From: Hyalangium ruber
Lineage (GTDB): Bacteria; Myxococcota; Myxococcia; Myxococcales; Myxococcaceae
Direction of reading: 5' to 3'
Assembly (NCBI RefSeq): GCF_034259325.1
Contig: NZ_JAXIVS010000015.1
Span: forward strand, 1 to 64,000
DNA: 64,000 bases
Positions 17,338 through 24,204 of the stretch are shown here, in pieces. How positions within the stretch are numbered: the stretch's first letter is position 1; each line of letters starts with the position of its first letter. A program made the position numbers and the translations under genes. The notes beneath the pieces are model-generated. The model searched no databases. It was not told where the DNA came from and worked only from the letters and a program-made list of their open reading frames with translations.

Positions 17338-18708
17338 GTGACCGTACGCGTTGGCGATCGTCAGCCCCTCAGCACCTCGCGCACCCCTCCGTCGGCCAAG
17401 ACCGCTGAGGTCCGGCAGTCCGCCACGACTCCCGCGGCAACGGGAGGCCAGCGCAGGGCACTCGATGGGTTCGAGCAGCCGGCGTCTCGGCAGTACGCGG
17501 CTCAGCTGGACCCGCAGCCCCCGGCCAGCACGGTCACCGATGCGAAGCTCACCGCGATGGTGGAGGAGAACTTCAAGGCCGCCTACGGCAACGACAGGGT
17601 CCCCACCCCCGCCGAGCGCCAGAAGTGGCTGGAGTTCGCCCGGACCCTGCGGGCCCAGGGCCACGGCGCCAACCACATCAAGCAGATGATGTTGTCGGGC
17701 ATCTCCCAGGAGAAGCGCGGGGGCAACGACACCAGCGACGCGGCGATCAACACGATGATCGACCAGAACTTCAAGGACGCCTACGGCGCGGATCGGGTGC
17801 CCACTGGCGCCGAGCGCACCAAGTGGCTCGCCTATGCCCGCCAGCTGCGCGCCGAGGGCCACGGCGCCAACCACATCAAGCAGATGATGCTGTCGGGCAT
17901 CTCCCAGGAGAAGGGCGGAGGCAACGACACCAGCGACGCCGGCCTCAACAAGATGATCGATCAGAACTTCAAGGCCGCCTATGGCGACGACAAGGTCCCG
18001 TCGGCCTCCGAGCGCCAGAAGTGGCTGAACTTCGCTCGCCAGCTGCGCGCCGAGGGCCACGGTGCCAACCACATCAATCAGATGATGCTGTCCGGGATTG
18101 GCGGGGACAAGGGCGGGGTCAACGACACCAGCGACACCGCGCTCAACAAGATGATCGACCAGAACTTCAAGGCCGCCTACGGCGACGACAAGGTTCCGTC
18201 GGCCTCCGAGCGCCAGAAGTGGTTGAACTTCGCCCGCCAGCTGCGCGCCGAGGGCCACGGTGCCAACCACATCAATCAGATGATGCTGTCCGGGATTGGT
18301 GGGGACAAGGGCGGCGGTGACAGCACCGGCGACACCGCGCTCAACGCGATGATCGATCAGAACTTCAAGGACGCCTACGGCGCGGATCGGGTGCCCACCG
18401 GGGCCGAGCGCGCCAAGTGGCTCGCCTATGCCCGCCAGCTGCGCGCCGAGGGCCATGGCGCCAACCACATCAAGCAGATGATGTCGTCGGGCATCAGCGG
18501 CGACAAGCAGGGCGGCAACGACACCAGCGACGCGGCGATCAACAAGATGATCGACGAGAACTTCAAGGCCACCTACGACGCGAACCGGGTGCCCACCGGG
18601 GCCGAGCGCGCCAAGTGGCTGGAGTACGCGCGGCAGCTGCGGGCCCAGGGCCACGGCGCCAACCACATCCGTCAGATGATGCTGTCGGGCATCGGCCAGG
18701 ACAAGTAG
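17338..18708 (+). CDS. Protein of six tandem 66-residue repeats
   Basis: A 456-residue protein starting at GTG (17338) after a GGAG site. Residues 1-66 are a disordered Ser/Thr/Pro/Ala-rich leader ending in LDGFEQPA. Residues 67-456 are six repeats of 66 residues (198 bp); each has a helix MIDQNFKxAYG, a turn with VPTGAER, a helix KWLxYARQLRAEGHGANH and an IKQMMLSGI helix, joined by a GGNDTSD linker. Repeats three and four are nearly identical in DNA, showing recent duplication. No signal peptide or known family. Its leader resembles that of the phospholipase A2-like protein at 22000, so both may be exported by an uncharacterised route. Function unknown; a repeat-mediated binding role is likely. 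Confidence 0.85.
   Translation: MTVRVGDRQPLSTSRTPPSAKTAEVRQSATTPAATGGQRRALDGFEQPASRQYAAQLDPQPPASTVTDAKLTAMVEENFKAAYGNDRVPTPAERQKWLEFARTLRAQGHGANHIKQMMLSGISQEKRGGNDTSDAAINTMIDQNFKDAYGADRVPTGAERTKWLAYARQLRAEGHGANHIKQMMLSGISQEKGGGNDTSDAGLNKMIDQNFKAAYGDDKVPSASERQKWLNFARQLRAEGHGANHINQMMLSGIGGDKGGVNDTSDTALNKMIDQNFKAAYGDDKVPSASERQKWLNFARQLRAEGHGANHINQMMLSGIGGDKGGGDSTGDTALNAMIDQNFKDAYGADRVPTGAERAKWLAYARQLRAEGHGANHIKQMMSSGISGDKQGGNDTSDAAINKMIDENFKATYDANRVPTGAERAKWLEYARQLRAQGHGANHIRQMMLSGIGQDK
17536..18708 (+). repeat. Six in-frame 198-bp tandem repeats
   Basis: Six coding units of 198 bp each, the last truncated. Units at about 17940-18137 and 18138-18335 are almost identical in bases, the others diverge mostly at third codon positions and in a few residues. 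Unit number may vary between strains through unequal recombination. Confidence 0.85.
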
Positions 18709-18727
18709 GCCGCGCTCAGCCCGAAGT

Positions 18728-20233
18728 CTAGCGCTCGTTCGGCTTCGAGCCAGGCTTCGGGGGCTGCGCCCCGGTGTTCTCTTCGCCGGTGCCTGGCGGG
18801 GCCGTGGGGCCCGGAGGCGGTGGTCCAGGATCCTTCGAGACCGCGTCACGCCCATCGGGCGCGGTCGTCTGCCCCTGCGTGGCCTGGAACCTCGCCTCCA
18901 GCTCCGCGAACTTCCCCTGGCGCTCCAGCGCCCACAGGTCCTCGTCCGTCACGTAGGGCCGGTTGAGGAGCTTGCGCGCCTCGAGGATCTTCGCCTTGAA
19001 GAGCGGATCCGTCACCGGGTTGCTCTTCTCCTTGGTGGGCTTGGGCGGCGGGCGCATCACCGAAAAAGCGCCGCGTGCAGGCAGGCCTTCGGAGTCCTTG
19101 CCCTCCAGGTAGTGCTCCAGCGAGAACACGTCCGCGTCCCGGTTCGTGTCCAGCTTCGCCTCGAACTCGATGCCCTTGCCGGGGGGGATGATGCTGGTGC
19201 CCAGCAGCCCGGAGGGGTCCACCACCTGCTGCCCCACGGCCTCCGAGGGCGTCAGCTTGTGTCGGAAGAGCACCGCGTTGTGGATGTACACGGGCCTGTC
19301 GCGGTGGTGGAACAGGCGCACCTTCTGGCGCACCACCCCGTCACTGCCCAGCTCCGGGAAGCGCGGCGTGAGCTGTACCAGCAGCGTCACCACGCCCTTG
19401 GTCGTCAGATCCTCGAACACCGGGTTGATCAGCTGCAGCGAGGTGCGGCCGCGCACCGGCTCGCCCACCTCGCCATGCACCGTCACCTCGACGAGGAGGT
19501 TGGAGAACATCGCGTCCTGCTTGCGCCCCTCGTAGTTGTGGGAGGCGTACGGCAGCTGCGTGGTGAGCTTCTCACCGTCCCCGAAGGACCACTCATAGGA
19601 GCGCGGCTTGAACGAGACGCCCGGCGTGCTCTCGGGGCCTGGGTTTTCGGTGAGCTTCACCTCGAAGTCGAACTCGCCCCAGGTGTTGGCGCGCAGCCGC
19701 GAGGTGACCAGCGCCATGCGCACGGGCTTGCACGGCTTGACCGTGAACTCGGGCACCGGCGCCGCCGTGGACACGTTGTTCTTGCCGAAGACGCGTACCT
19801 CCAGCTTCGGAGACTCACCGTCATCGGCGATCCACGAGCGCACCGGCACGCGCGGGCCCTGCCGGCCGCCGATCGTGTAGTGCAGGTAGGCATCGCTCCC
19901 ATCCGGCGTGTGCGCGCGGACGGTGATCAGGTTCTCCTCGCCCTCGCACACCTCTTTCTTCTCGACGGTGATCTCATCGATCACCGGCGCGGCGGCGGCG
20001 GCCTGGGCGGCGGGAGGCTCCGTCGGGGGAACCGGCGCCTCGGGCTCGGGCTGAGGCGCGGAGGGCCCCGGCCCGGGCTCGGTGAGCCTCGGGCCGGGCA
20101 TCGCGGGCGGCGGCGGGGGCGTGGACTCGGCGGGAGAGCGGTCCCACAGGAGCCATGCCAGGAGCGCCGCCACCATGCCTACGCCCAGGGTGGCAACACC
20201 GACCTTACGCCTGCTGCTCGCGGTCGCTTCCAA
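18728..20233 (-). CDS. Membrane-anchored protein with PKD-like domain
   Basis: A 501-residue protein with one N-terminal membrane helix (about residues 12-29, LGVGMVAALLAWLLW) after a basic tip, a Pro-rich linker (35-80), then an extracytoplasmic region. Within this, EWSFGDGEKLTTQLPYASHNY is a PKD-type strand pair, and preceding strands look Ig-like. The C-terminus is again Pro/Gly-rich. The predicted start is TTG at 20233, six bases into the gap after the preceding gene's stop at 20237; no strong ribosome site is visible, so coupling to that gene is likely. It follows the secreted protein gene on the same strand and probably works with it at the cell envelope. Confidence 0.78.
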   Translation of the reverse strand: MEATASSRRKVGVATLGVGMVAALLAWLLWDRSPAESTPPPPPAMPGPRLTEPGPGPSAPQPEPEAPVPPTEPPAAQAAAAAPVIDEITVEKKEVCEGEENLITVRAHTPDGSDAYLHYTIGGRQGPRVPVRSWIADDGESPKLEVRVFGKNNVSTAAPVPEFTVKPCKPVRMALVTSRLRANTWGEFDFEVKLTENPGPESTPGVSFKPRSYEWSFGDGEKLTTQLPYASHNYEGRKQDAMFSNLLVEVTVHGEVGEPVRGRTSLQLINPVFEDLTTKGVVTLLVQLTPRFPELGSDGVVRQKVRLFHHRDRPVYIHNAVLFRHKLTPSEAVGQQVVDPSGLLGTSIIPPGKGIEFEAKLDTNRDADVFSLEHYLEGKDSEGLPARGAFSVMRPPPKPTKEKSNPVTDPLFKAKILEARKLLNRPYVTDEDLWALERQGKFAELEARFQATQGQTTAPDGRDAVSKDPGPPPPGPTAPPGTGEENTGAQPPKPGSKPNER

Positions 20234-20236
20234 GCG

Positions 20237-21319
20237 TTAGAACCAGCAGCCGTAGACGTTGCCGCCCGAGTTCCACTGGATCGTGTTCGAGGAGTCGTAG
20301 GCCCACACGCTCACGCCGGGGCCCGTGTACGGGTGGCCGCTCCAGCCGCCGAGCCGGTCCGGGCTGATGGACCGGGCGACCGTGTTGCCGTCGTTGGCGA
20401 TGTTGTTCCACACGGTGCCGCTGTCGGTGTCGCAGCGGCCCGCGGACATACAGTTGCGGACCTGGCGGCCGGCGTCGTCACAGATGTTCTCGAAGCAGGA
20501 GATGCTGGAGCCCACTCCGCCCCAGAAGCCGAGGCCCGAGTTGCACTCGTTCTCCACCGAGCTGTAGAGCGAGTTGCCCGCCGTCACCAGCGTGGAGTGG
20601 CCGTAGATCTTCGGCTCCACCGCGCCGAAGCCCGCCTTGTACTGGGCGTGGGCGATCATCGTCGAGCACACCATGCCGTTGTTCCAGCCGGCGCCGCCGA
20701 TATGCACCGTCTCGAGGTCTCGGTACTGGTAGAGCGTGTAGTTGAGCGGGGCGCCGTTGGGCCCCAGGTAGCGGCGGAACGACTGGCCCCCGTCCTGCTT
20801 CGAGGTGGCCGCCACCGTGGGCATCGAGTTGAGCAGCCAGTTGGAGACCGCCTCCCCCTTGGTGTCGTAGCCTGCGGTGGAGCGGCTGCGCTGATAGGCG
20901 AGGTACTGGAGCGCGCCGCCGCCACCATAGAGGTACTGGTAGATGGCGCCCTGGTTGATGCGGCCGGCGCCCGGGAAGCCCGAGGTCAGCTCACCGGCCT
21001 TCACCGGCGTGCTGCAGTAGGTGGGCCAGCCGTTCGTGCCCGGCGTGTACATCGTCTCGTGCGTCACGTCCCCGCCCGGACCGTGGGAGAACATCGAGTG
21101 CGTGCGGTACTCGCCGACCGCGTCCAGCACGGCCGCGATCGGACCTCCGCCACCGCCACGGCTGAGCACCAGGCCCCCGTTGGGTACGTTCCACCCGGCG
21201 GCGGTGCTGCCACATGCGACGTCGCCCGTGTCCTCAGCGCCCGCCAGCGCGACCGGAGCAGTGAGAGCGGCCGCCACGATCGCGGCGGAACGAAGGGTCT
21301 TCATTGCGGGATTGGACAT
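20237..21319 (-). CDS. Secreted protein, possibly permuted NlpC/P60-like
   Basis: A 360-residue protein with a Sec signal (AAIVAAALTAPVALAGA). The ATG at 21319 is preceded by GGAGGGACAGCC, which supports it over a longer frame. The mature part has many Gly, Tyr and Cys. A His in GGDVTHETMYT followed much later by a Cys in GMVCSTMIAHAQ is the order seen in circularly permuted NlpC/P60 (YiiX-like) cysteine hydrolases, but the match is weak and I treat it as a suggestion only. Alternating GGGG runs and C-terminal Cys pairs fit an extracellular disulfide-bonded protein. The membrane-anchored PKD-like protein is encoded three bases downstream. Confidence 0.78.
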   Translation of the reverse strand: MSNPAMKTLRSAAIVAAALTAPVALAGAEDTGDVACGSTAAGWNVPNGGLVLSRGGGGGPIAAVLDAVGEYRTHSMFSHGPGGDVTHETMYTPGTNGWPTYCSTPVKAGELTSGFPGAGRINQGAIYQYLYGGGGALQYLAYQRSRSTAGYDTKGEAVSNWLLNSMPTVAATSKQDGGQSFRRYLGPNGAPLNYTLYQYRDLETVHIGGAGWNNGMVCSTMIAHAQYKAGFGAVEPKIYGHSTLVTAGNSLYSSVENECNSGLGFWGGVGSSISCFENICDDAGRQVRNCMSAGRCDTDSGTVWNNIANDGNTVARSISPDRLGGWSGHPYTGPGVSVWAYDSSNTIQWNSGGNVYGCWF

Positions 21320-21445
21320 GGCTGTCCCTCCAGAGAAAGGGTGAAAGCCGAGCACAGGAAGAGGATCGAAGAACGTGAATTGTGGCCCTTCTGCGCACTA
21401 CCGTGCAAGTCACCCTCTCCGCTCTGTCGAGGGAAGAACGTGCCG

Positions 21446-21901
21446 CTACGGTTGAACGAGCACGCGGTGGAGTTCCTCTGCTTGTTTCCTCAGTTCGGGA
21501 TCAGTCGTTCGGAGCGCCTGAGCCGCGTGGCCGCGTGCGCGCGCCGGGTCCGTCTTCGCCAGGGCCATGGCCATATGGAGGTTGGCGCGCGGGTGTTCCG
21601 GCTGGGCTTTCAACACCGGCGCCAGGACCTGCTCGGCCCGGGAGTCCATCTCCTTCTCCAGGTACAGCATCGCCAGATCGCACGCGGGCTCTGGCTCCGT
21701 CGGCGCCTGGGCGTGGGCCCGCTCCAGCAGCGCGCGGGCCTCGAGCCGCTCCCCGGCCAGATCCAGCGCCCGGGCCAGGCCGTGCATGGCGGACACGGAG
21801 CTGGGGTCGGCTCGCAGCGCTTCCTCCAGGAGGCGGCGCCCCTCTTCCACCTGGCCTTGCTCCAACCGCGCCATTCCGTCTCGATAAAGGTCCGTTCCCA
21901 C
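21446..21901 (-). CDS. TPR-repeat protein
   Basis: A 151-residue protein made of about three to four tetratricopeptide repeats: helices such as GMARLEQGQVEEGRRLLEEA, AMHGLARALDLAGERLEA and ANLHMAMALAKTDPARARG show the W/L-G-Y/A-F/A-P pattern. TPR proteins act as scaffolds for protein contacts; no partner can be named. The start is GTG at 21901 with GGAGG eight bases before. No signal or membrane helix. It diverges from the phospholipase A2-like gene across 98 bases. Confidence 0.85.
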   Translation of the reverse strand: MGTDLYRDGMARLEQGQVEEGRRLLEEALRADPSSVSAMHGLARALDLAGERLEARALLERAHAQAPTEPEPACDLAMLYLEKEMDSRAEQVLAPVLKAQPEHPRANLHMAMALAKTDPARARGHAAQALRTTDPELRKQAEELHRVLVQP

Positions 21902-21999
21902 AGCGCTTCCTCCGTTCCGCGCGGTGCGTCATCCGCTTCGACGCAACTTTAGGACTACATCTTCCGACAAAGTAAGAAAGCCTTCCTCAAGAGATCCCC

Positions 22000-22584
22000 A
22001 TGATCATCCGCAATGATCGCGTTTCGTCCCGCCTCCCGGTGTCCTCCGGCTCGGAGGCCTCTTCTGCCCGCCCGGCGGCGACCGAGCCCTCGCGCAACGT
22101 CGTCCGTGATTCGTTCGAGGGCGCCACCTCGGTGCAGCGTACGGCGCAGGTGGCCGGCGCGCCCGCGGGGGACCACGGCAAGCTGATGTCGGAGTACCTC
22201 ACCGGCGCCCGCCCGCCTCCGGCCGACTTCGAGAAGGTGATGGGTTACAAGCCCTACGCCATCCAGACGAAGCACGGCCAGCGGATGCAGGATCCGCACG
22301 GGGATGCCTCGGCCCCCGGCAAGATCGGCCCGGACAAGGAGTTCGATCCGGCGGCCAAGACGCACGACTACGGCTACGACCTGCTGCGCTACTACGCGAA
22401 GAAGGGCACGCCGCTGAACGCCGATGCTCGCAAGGCGGCCGACGCGCAGTTCCGCGAGGACCTGTTCGACTACGCCAACGATCAGAAGGGCATGGTGGAT
22501 CGCTGGAAGTTCCGCACCTGGGCGCAGATCTACGCCACCGCGGTGGAGCTGAACTCCCGCGTGCAGGGCTACGGCCCTCCGTAG
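22000..22584 (+). CDS. Phospholipase A2-like protein without disulfide cysteines
   Basis: A 194-residue protein. Residues 1-60 are a Ser/Ala-rich leader containing RDSFEGA. Residues 98-190 follow the layout of bacterial/fungal phospholipase A2: a Ca-loop-like GDASAPGK, then FDPAAKTHDYGYDLLRYY with the catalytic His122-Asp123 pair, then AQFREDLFDYAND and a final helix IYATAVELNSRV. In characterised enzymes the DGC and the C three residues before the His-Asp form disulfides; here both are Ala/Lys-type residues, so the protein has no Cys and could fold in a reducing compartment. Function as a lipase acting on membrane lipids is inferred from motif order only. The leader resembles that of the repeat protein at 17338. 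Confidence 0.78.
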   Translation: MIIRNDRVSSRLPVSSGSEASSARPAATEPSRNVVRDSFEGATSVQRTAQVAGAPAGDHGKLMSEYLTGARPPPADFEKVMGYKPYAIQTKHGQRMQDPHGDASAPGKIGPDKEFDPAAKTHDYGYDLLRYYAKKGTPLNADARKAADAQFREDLFDYANDQKGMVDRWKFRTWAQIYATAVELNSRVQGYGPP

Positions 22585-22609
22585 GCTTCAAGGCGAACGT
22601 CTCACCTTC

Positions 22610-22682
22610 GGGCGGAAGCGCCCGCCGGCTGCAGGCGCTGGATGAACCTGTCAGACAACCAGACAGGTTTGGCGGAAGCGCC
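22610..22682. other. Cluster of three small stem-loops
   Basis: Between the phospholipase-like gene and the next lipoprotein gene lie GGGCG-GAAG-CGCCC (22610-22623), an 8-bp inverted repeat AACCTGTC/GACAGGTT with a nine-base loop (22645-22669), and a second GGCG-GAAG-CGCC (22671-22682). The outer two are direct repeats of GGCGGAAGCGCC sixty bases apart. They may end the upstream transcript or shape the leader of the downstream gene, whose AGGAGGT site begins just after. Confidence 0.4.
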
Positions 22683-22706
22683 GCCCCAGGCTGAGGAGGT
22701 ATCGAC

Positions 22707-23111
22707 ATGCGGCTGAGGGTGGCCTGCCGGGTTCTCTCCATTCTCCTGGCAGGGTGCGCATCCGGGTCTGTGACGCAGCTTCCTGCTGCCCCAGCTCCCG
22801 CGTGTCCTACGGAGAAGCTGCGATTCACGCGGGAGACGAGCTGTCGCAACGATGGCTCGGTAGAGTTCTGCCTGCCGAAGGATGCGCAGGTGGTGGAGCG
22901 CGTGCGGCGGCTGGCTCCAGAGATCCAGGGTCCGATGGGCGGTGCCGGACGCATCCGGTGCGATCTGTCTCGCGAGGACCTCTACTTCTTCCCCACGGAC
23001 AACAGGTGTCTGGAGCCGCACGGCGCGCTCACGGATGAGGCCTGGGCGTCGCTCTGTCGGGTGGCGGCGGATCCTGCGATCTCGGGAATCGCGCCCACCT
23101 GGTACGAGTGA
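22707..23111 (+). CDS. Small lipoprotein
   Basis: A 134-residue lipoprotein (signal ending LLAGC, Cys17) with a strong ribosome site AGGAGGT seven bases before ATG. The mature protein has six Cys besides the lipid Cys, several in pairs (ETSCRNDGSVEFCLPK, RIRCDLS, NRCLEP, SLCRV), likely disulfide-bonded, and no recognised domain. It precedes the ABC transporter operon by 43 bases on the same strand and may be transcribed into it, though a functional link is not shown. Confidence 0.8.
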   Translation: MRLRVACRVLSILLAGCASGSVTQLPAAPAPACPTEKLRFTRETSCRNDGSVEFCLPKDAQVVERVRRLAPEIQGPMGGAGRIRCDLSREDLYFFPTDNRCLEPHGALTDEAWASLCRVAADPAISGIAPTWYE

Positions 23112-23154
23112 GTGGGGTGGCACATCGGGGCGCGTGCCGCATAATCGGCGGCGA

Positions 23155-24204
23155 ATGAGCCTCTCCCCTCCCCTCCTTCGAGCCGGCCTCGCGGTCGCGG
23201 TGCTCCTCCTCGCCTCGTGCCGGATCGAGACCGCCGCGCCGTCGGATGCGTCCGTCTCGGCGGCCCGCGACAGTGAGCCCTCGGGAGAGGTGTGGGTCTA
23301 CACGTCCATGTACCGGCACGTGATCGATGCGTTCGAGCCACTGCTGAAGGAGAAGCTGCCCAAGGTACACGTCCAGTGGTACCAGGCCGGGAGCGAGAAG
23401 GTCGCCAGCCGCCTGGAGGCCGAGCGCGCCGCGGGTGCCGTTCGCGCGGATGTGCTCGCCGTCTCGGATCCCTTCCTGTACGAGCGGCTCACGCGCGAGG
23501 GCGCCTTCCTGCGCTACGCCTCTCCGAACGGGCTCCGGGTGCCGCGCTCGCTGCTCGAACTCGACGCGCACTACACGGCGGCGCGCCTGGCCACCATGGT
23601 CCTCGTGCATCGGAAGGGCGCCAGCGCCCCACCCACCTCCTTCGCGGACCTCGCGAGCGAGCGATGGAAGGGACGCGCGGCCCTTGGCGATCCGCTCACC
23701 TCGGGGACCGCGTTCACGTGGGCCGTGTTCGTCCAGGGGAAGTATGGCGATGGGTTCTTCGAGCAGCTTCGTGAGCGGGGGGCGTTCGTCGCCGGGGGCA
23801 ATGCGGCCGTGCTGCAAAAGGTGGAGAGCGGCGAGGCGGACTGTGGGGTGCTGCTGCTGGAGAACGCGCTGGCGGCCCAGGCGCGCGGGAGTCCGATCGC
23901 CTTCGTGTGGCCCGAGGACGGCGCGGTCCTCATTCCCGGCCCTGTCGCCATCTTCAAGACCACGCCCAATCCGGTGGCCGCGAAGGCGTTGGTGGACCTG
24001 CTCCTGTCCCCCGAGGGCCAGCGCATCATCGTGGAGAAGGGCGATATGCACGCGGTGGACCCTCGACTCGAAGGCCCTCGCGGAGAGCCAGGACTGGAGA
24101 CGCTGCTGTCGCGGTCTCAGCCGTGGACGCCCGAGCTGGTCGAGCGGGGCCTGACGCGCGGCGGCGCCACCAAGGAGCTGTTCAGCCGGGCCTTCTCCCG
24201 ATGA
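23155..24204 (+). CDS. ABC transporter substrate-binding lipoprotein (Fe(III)-type)
   Basis: A 349-residue extracytoplasmic solute-binding lipoprotein (signal ending LLLASC, Cys22) of the class that binds iron or other small anionic ligands (FbpA/AfuA, PhnS-like). Typical segments are VWVYTSMYRHVIDAFEP at the N-terminus, the hinge region with ADVLAVSDPFLYERL, and a later EADCGVLLLENAL and AVLIPGPVAIFKTTPNP. A Tyr pair for iron is not obvious, so the ligand is open. It is the first gene of a tightly packed operon: its TGA overlaps the ATG of the permease gene by four bases. Confidence 0.9.
   Translation: MSLSPPLLRAGLAVAVLLLASCRIETAAPSDASVSAARDSEPSGEVWVYTSMYRHVIDAFEPLLKEKLPKVHVQWYQAGSEKVASRLEAERAAGAVRADVLAVSDPFLYERLTREGAFLRYASPNGLRVPRSLLELDAHYTAARLATMVLVHRKGASAPPTSFADLASERWKGRAALGDPLTSGTAFTWAVFVQGKYGDGFFEQLRERGAFVAGGNAAVLQKVESGEADCGVLLLENALAAQARGSPIAFVWPEDGAVLIPGPVAIFKTTPNPVAAKALVDLLLSPEGQRIIVEKGDMHAVDPRLEGPRGEPGLETLLSRSQPWTPELVERGLTRGGATKELFSRAFSR

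Noticed and set aside
17536-18708. CRISPR-like array
   Set aside because: The periodic units are 198 bp, fully coding and in frame; there are no short repeats with unique spacers.
19112-21952. A 946-residue plus-strand frame
   Set aside because: Antisense to three well-supported minus-strand genes with signal peptides and ribosome sites; its sequence is a repetitive Arg/Gly/His-rich shadow.
21319-22000. tRNA or other stable RNA genes in this or other gaps
   Set aside because: No cloverleaf with a CCA-type acceptor and TTC-loop was seen in any intergenic gap of the window.
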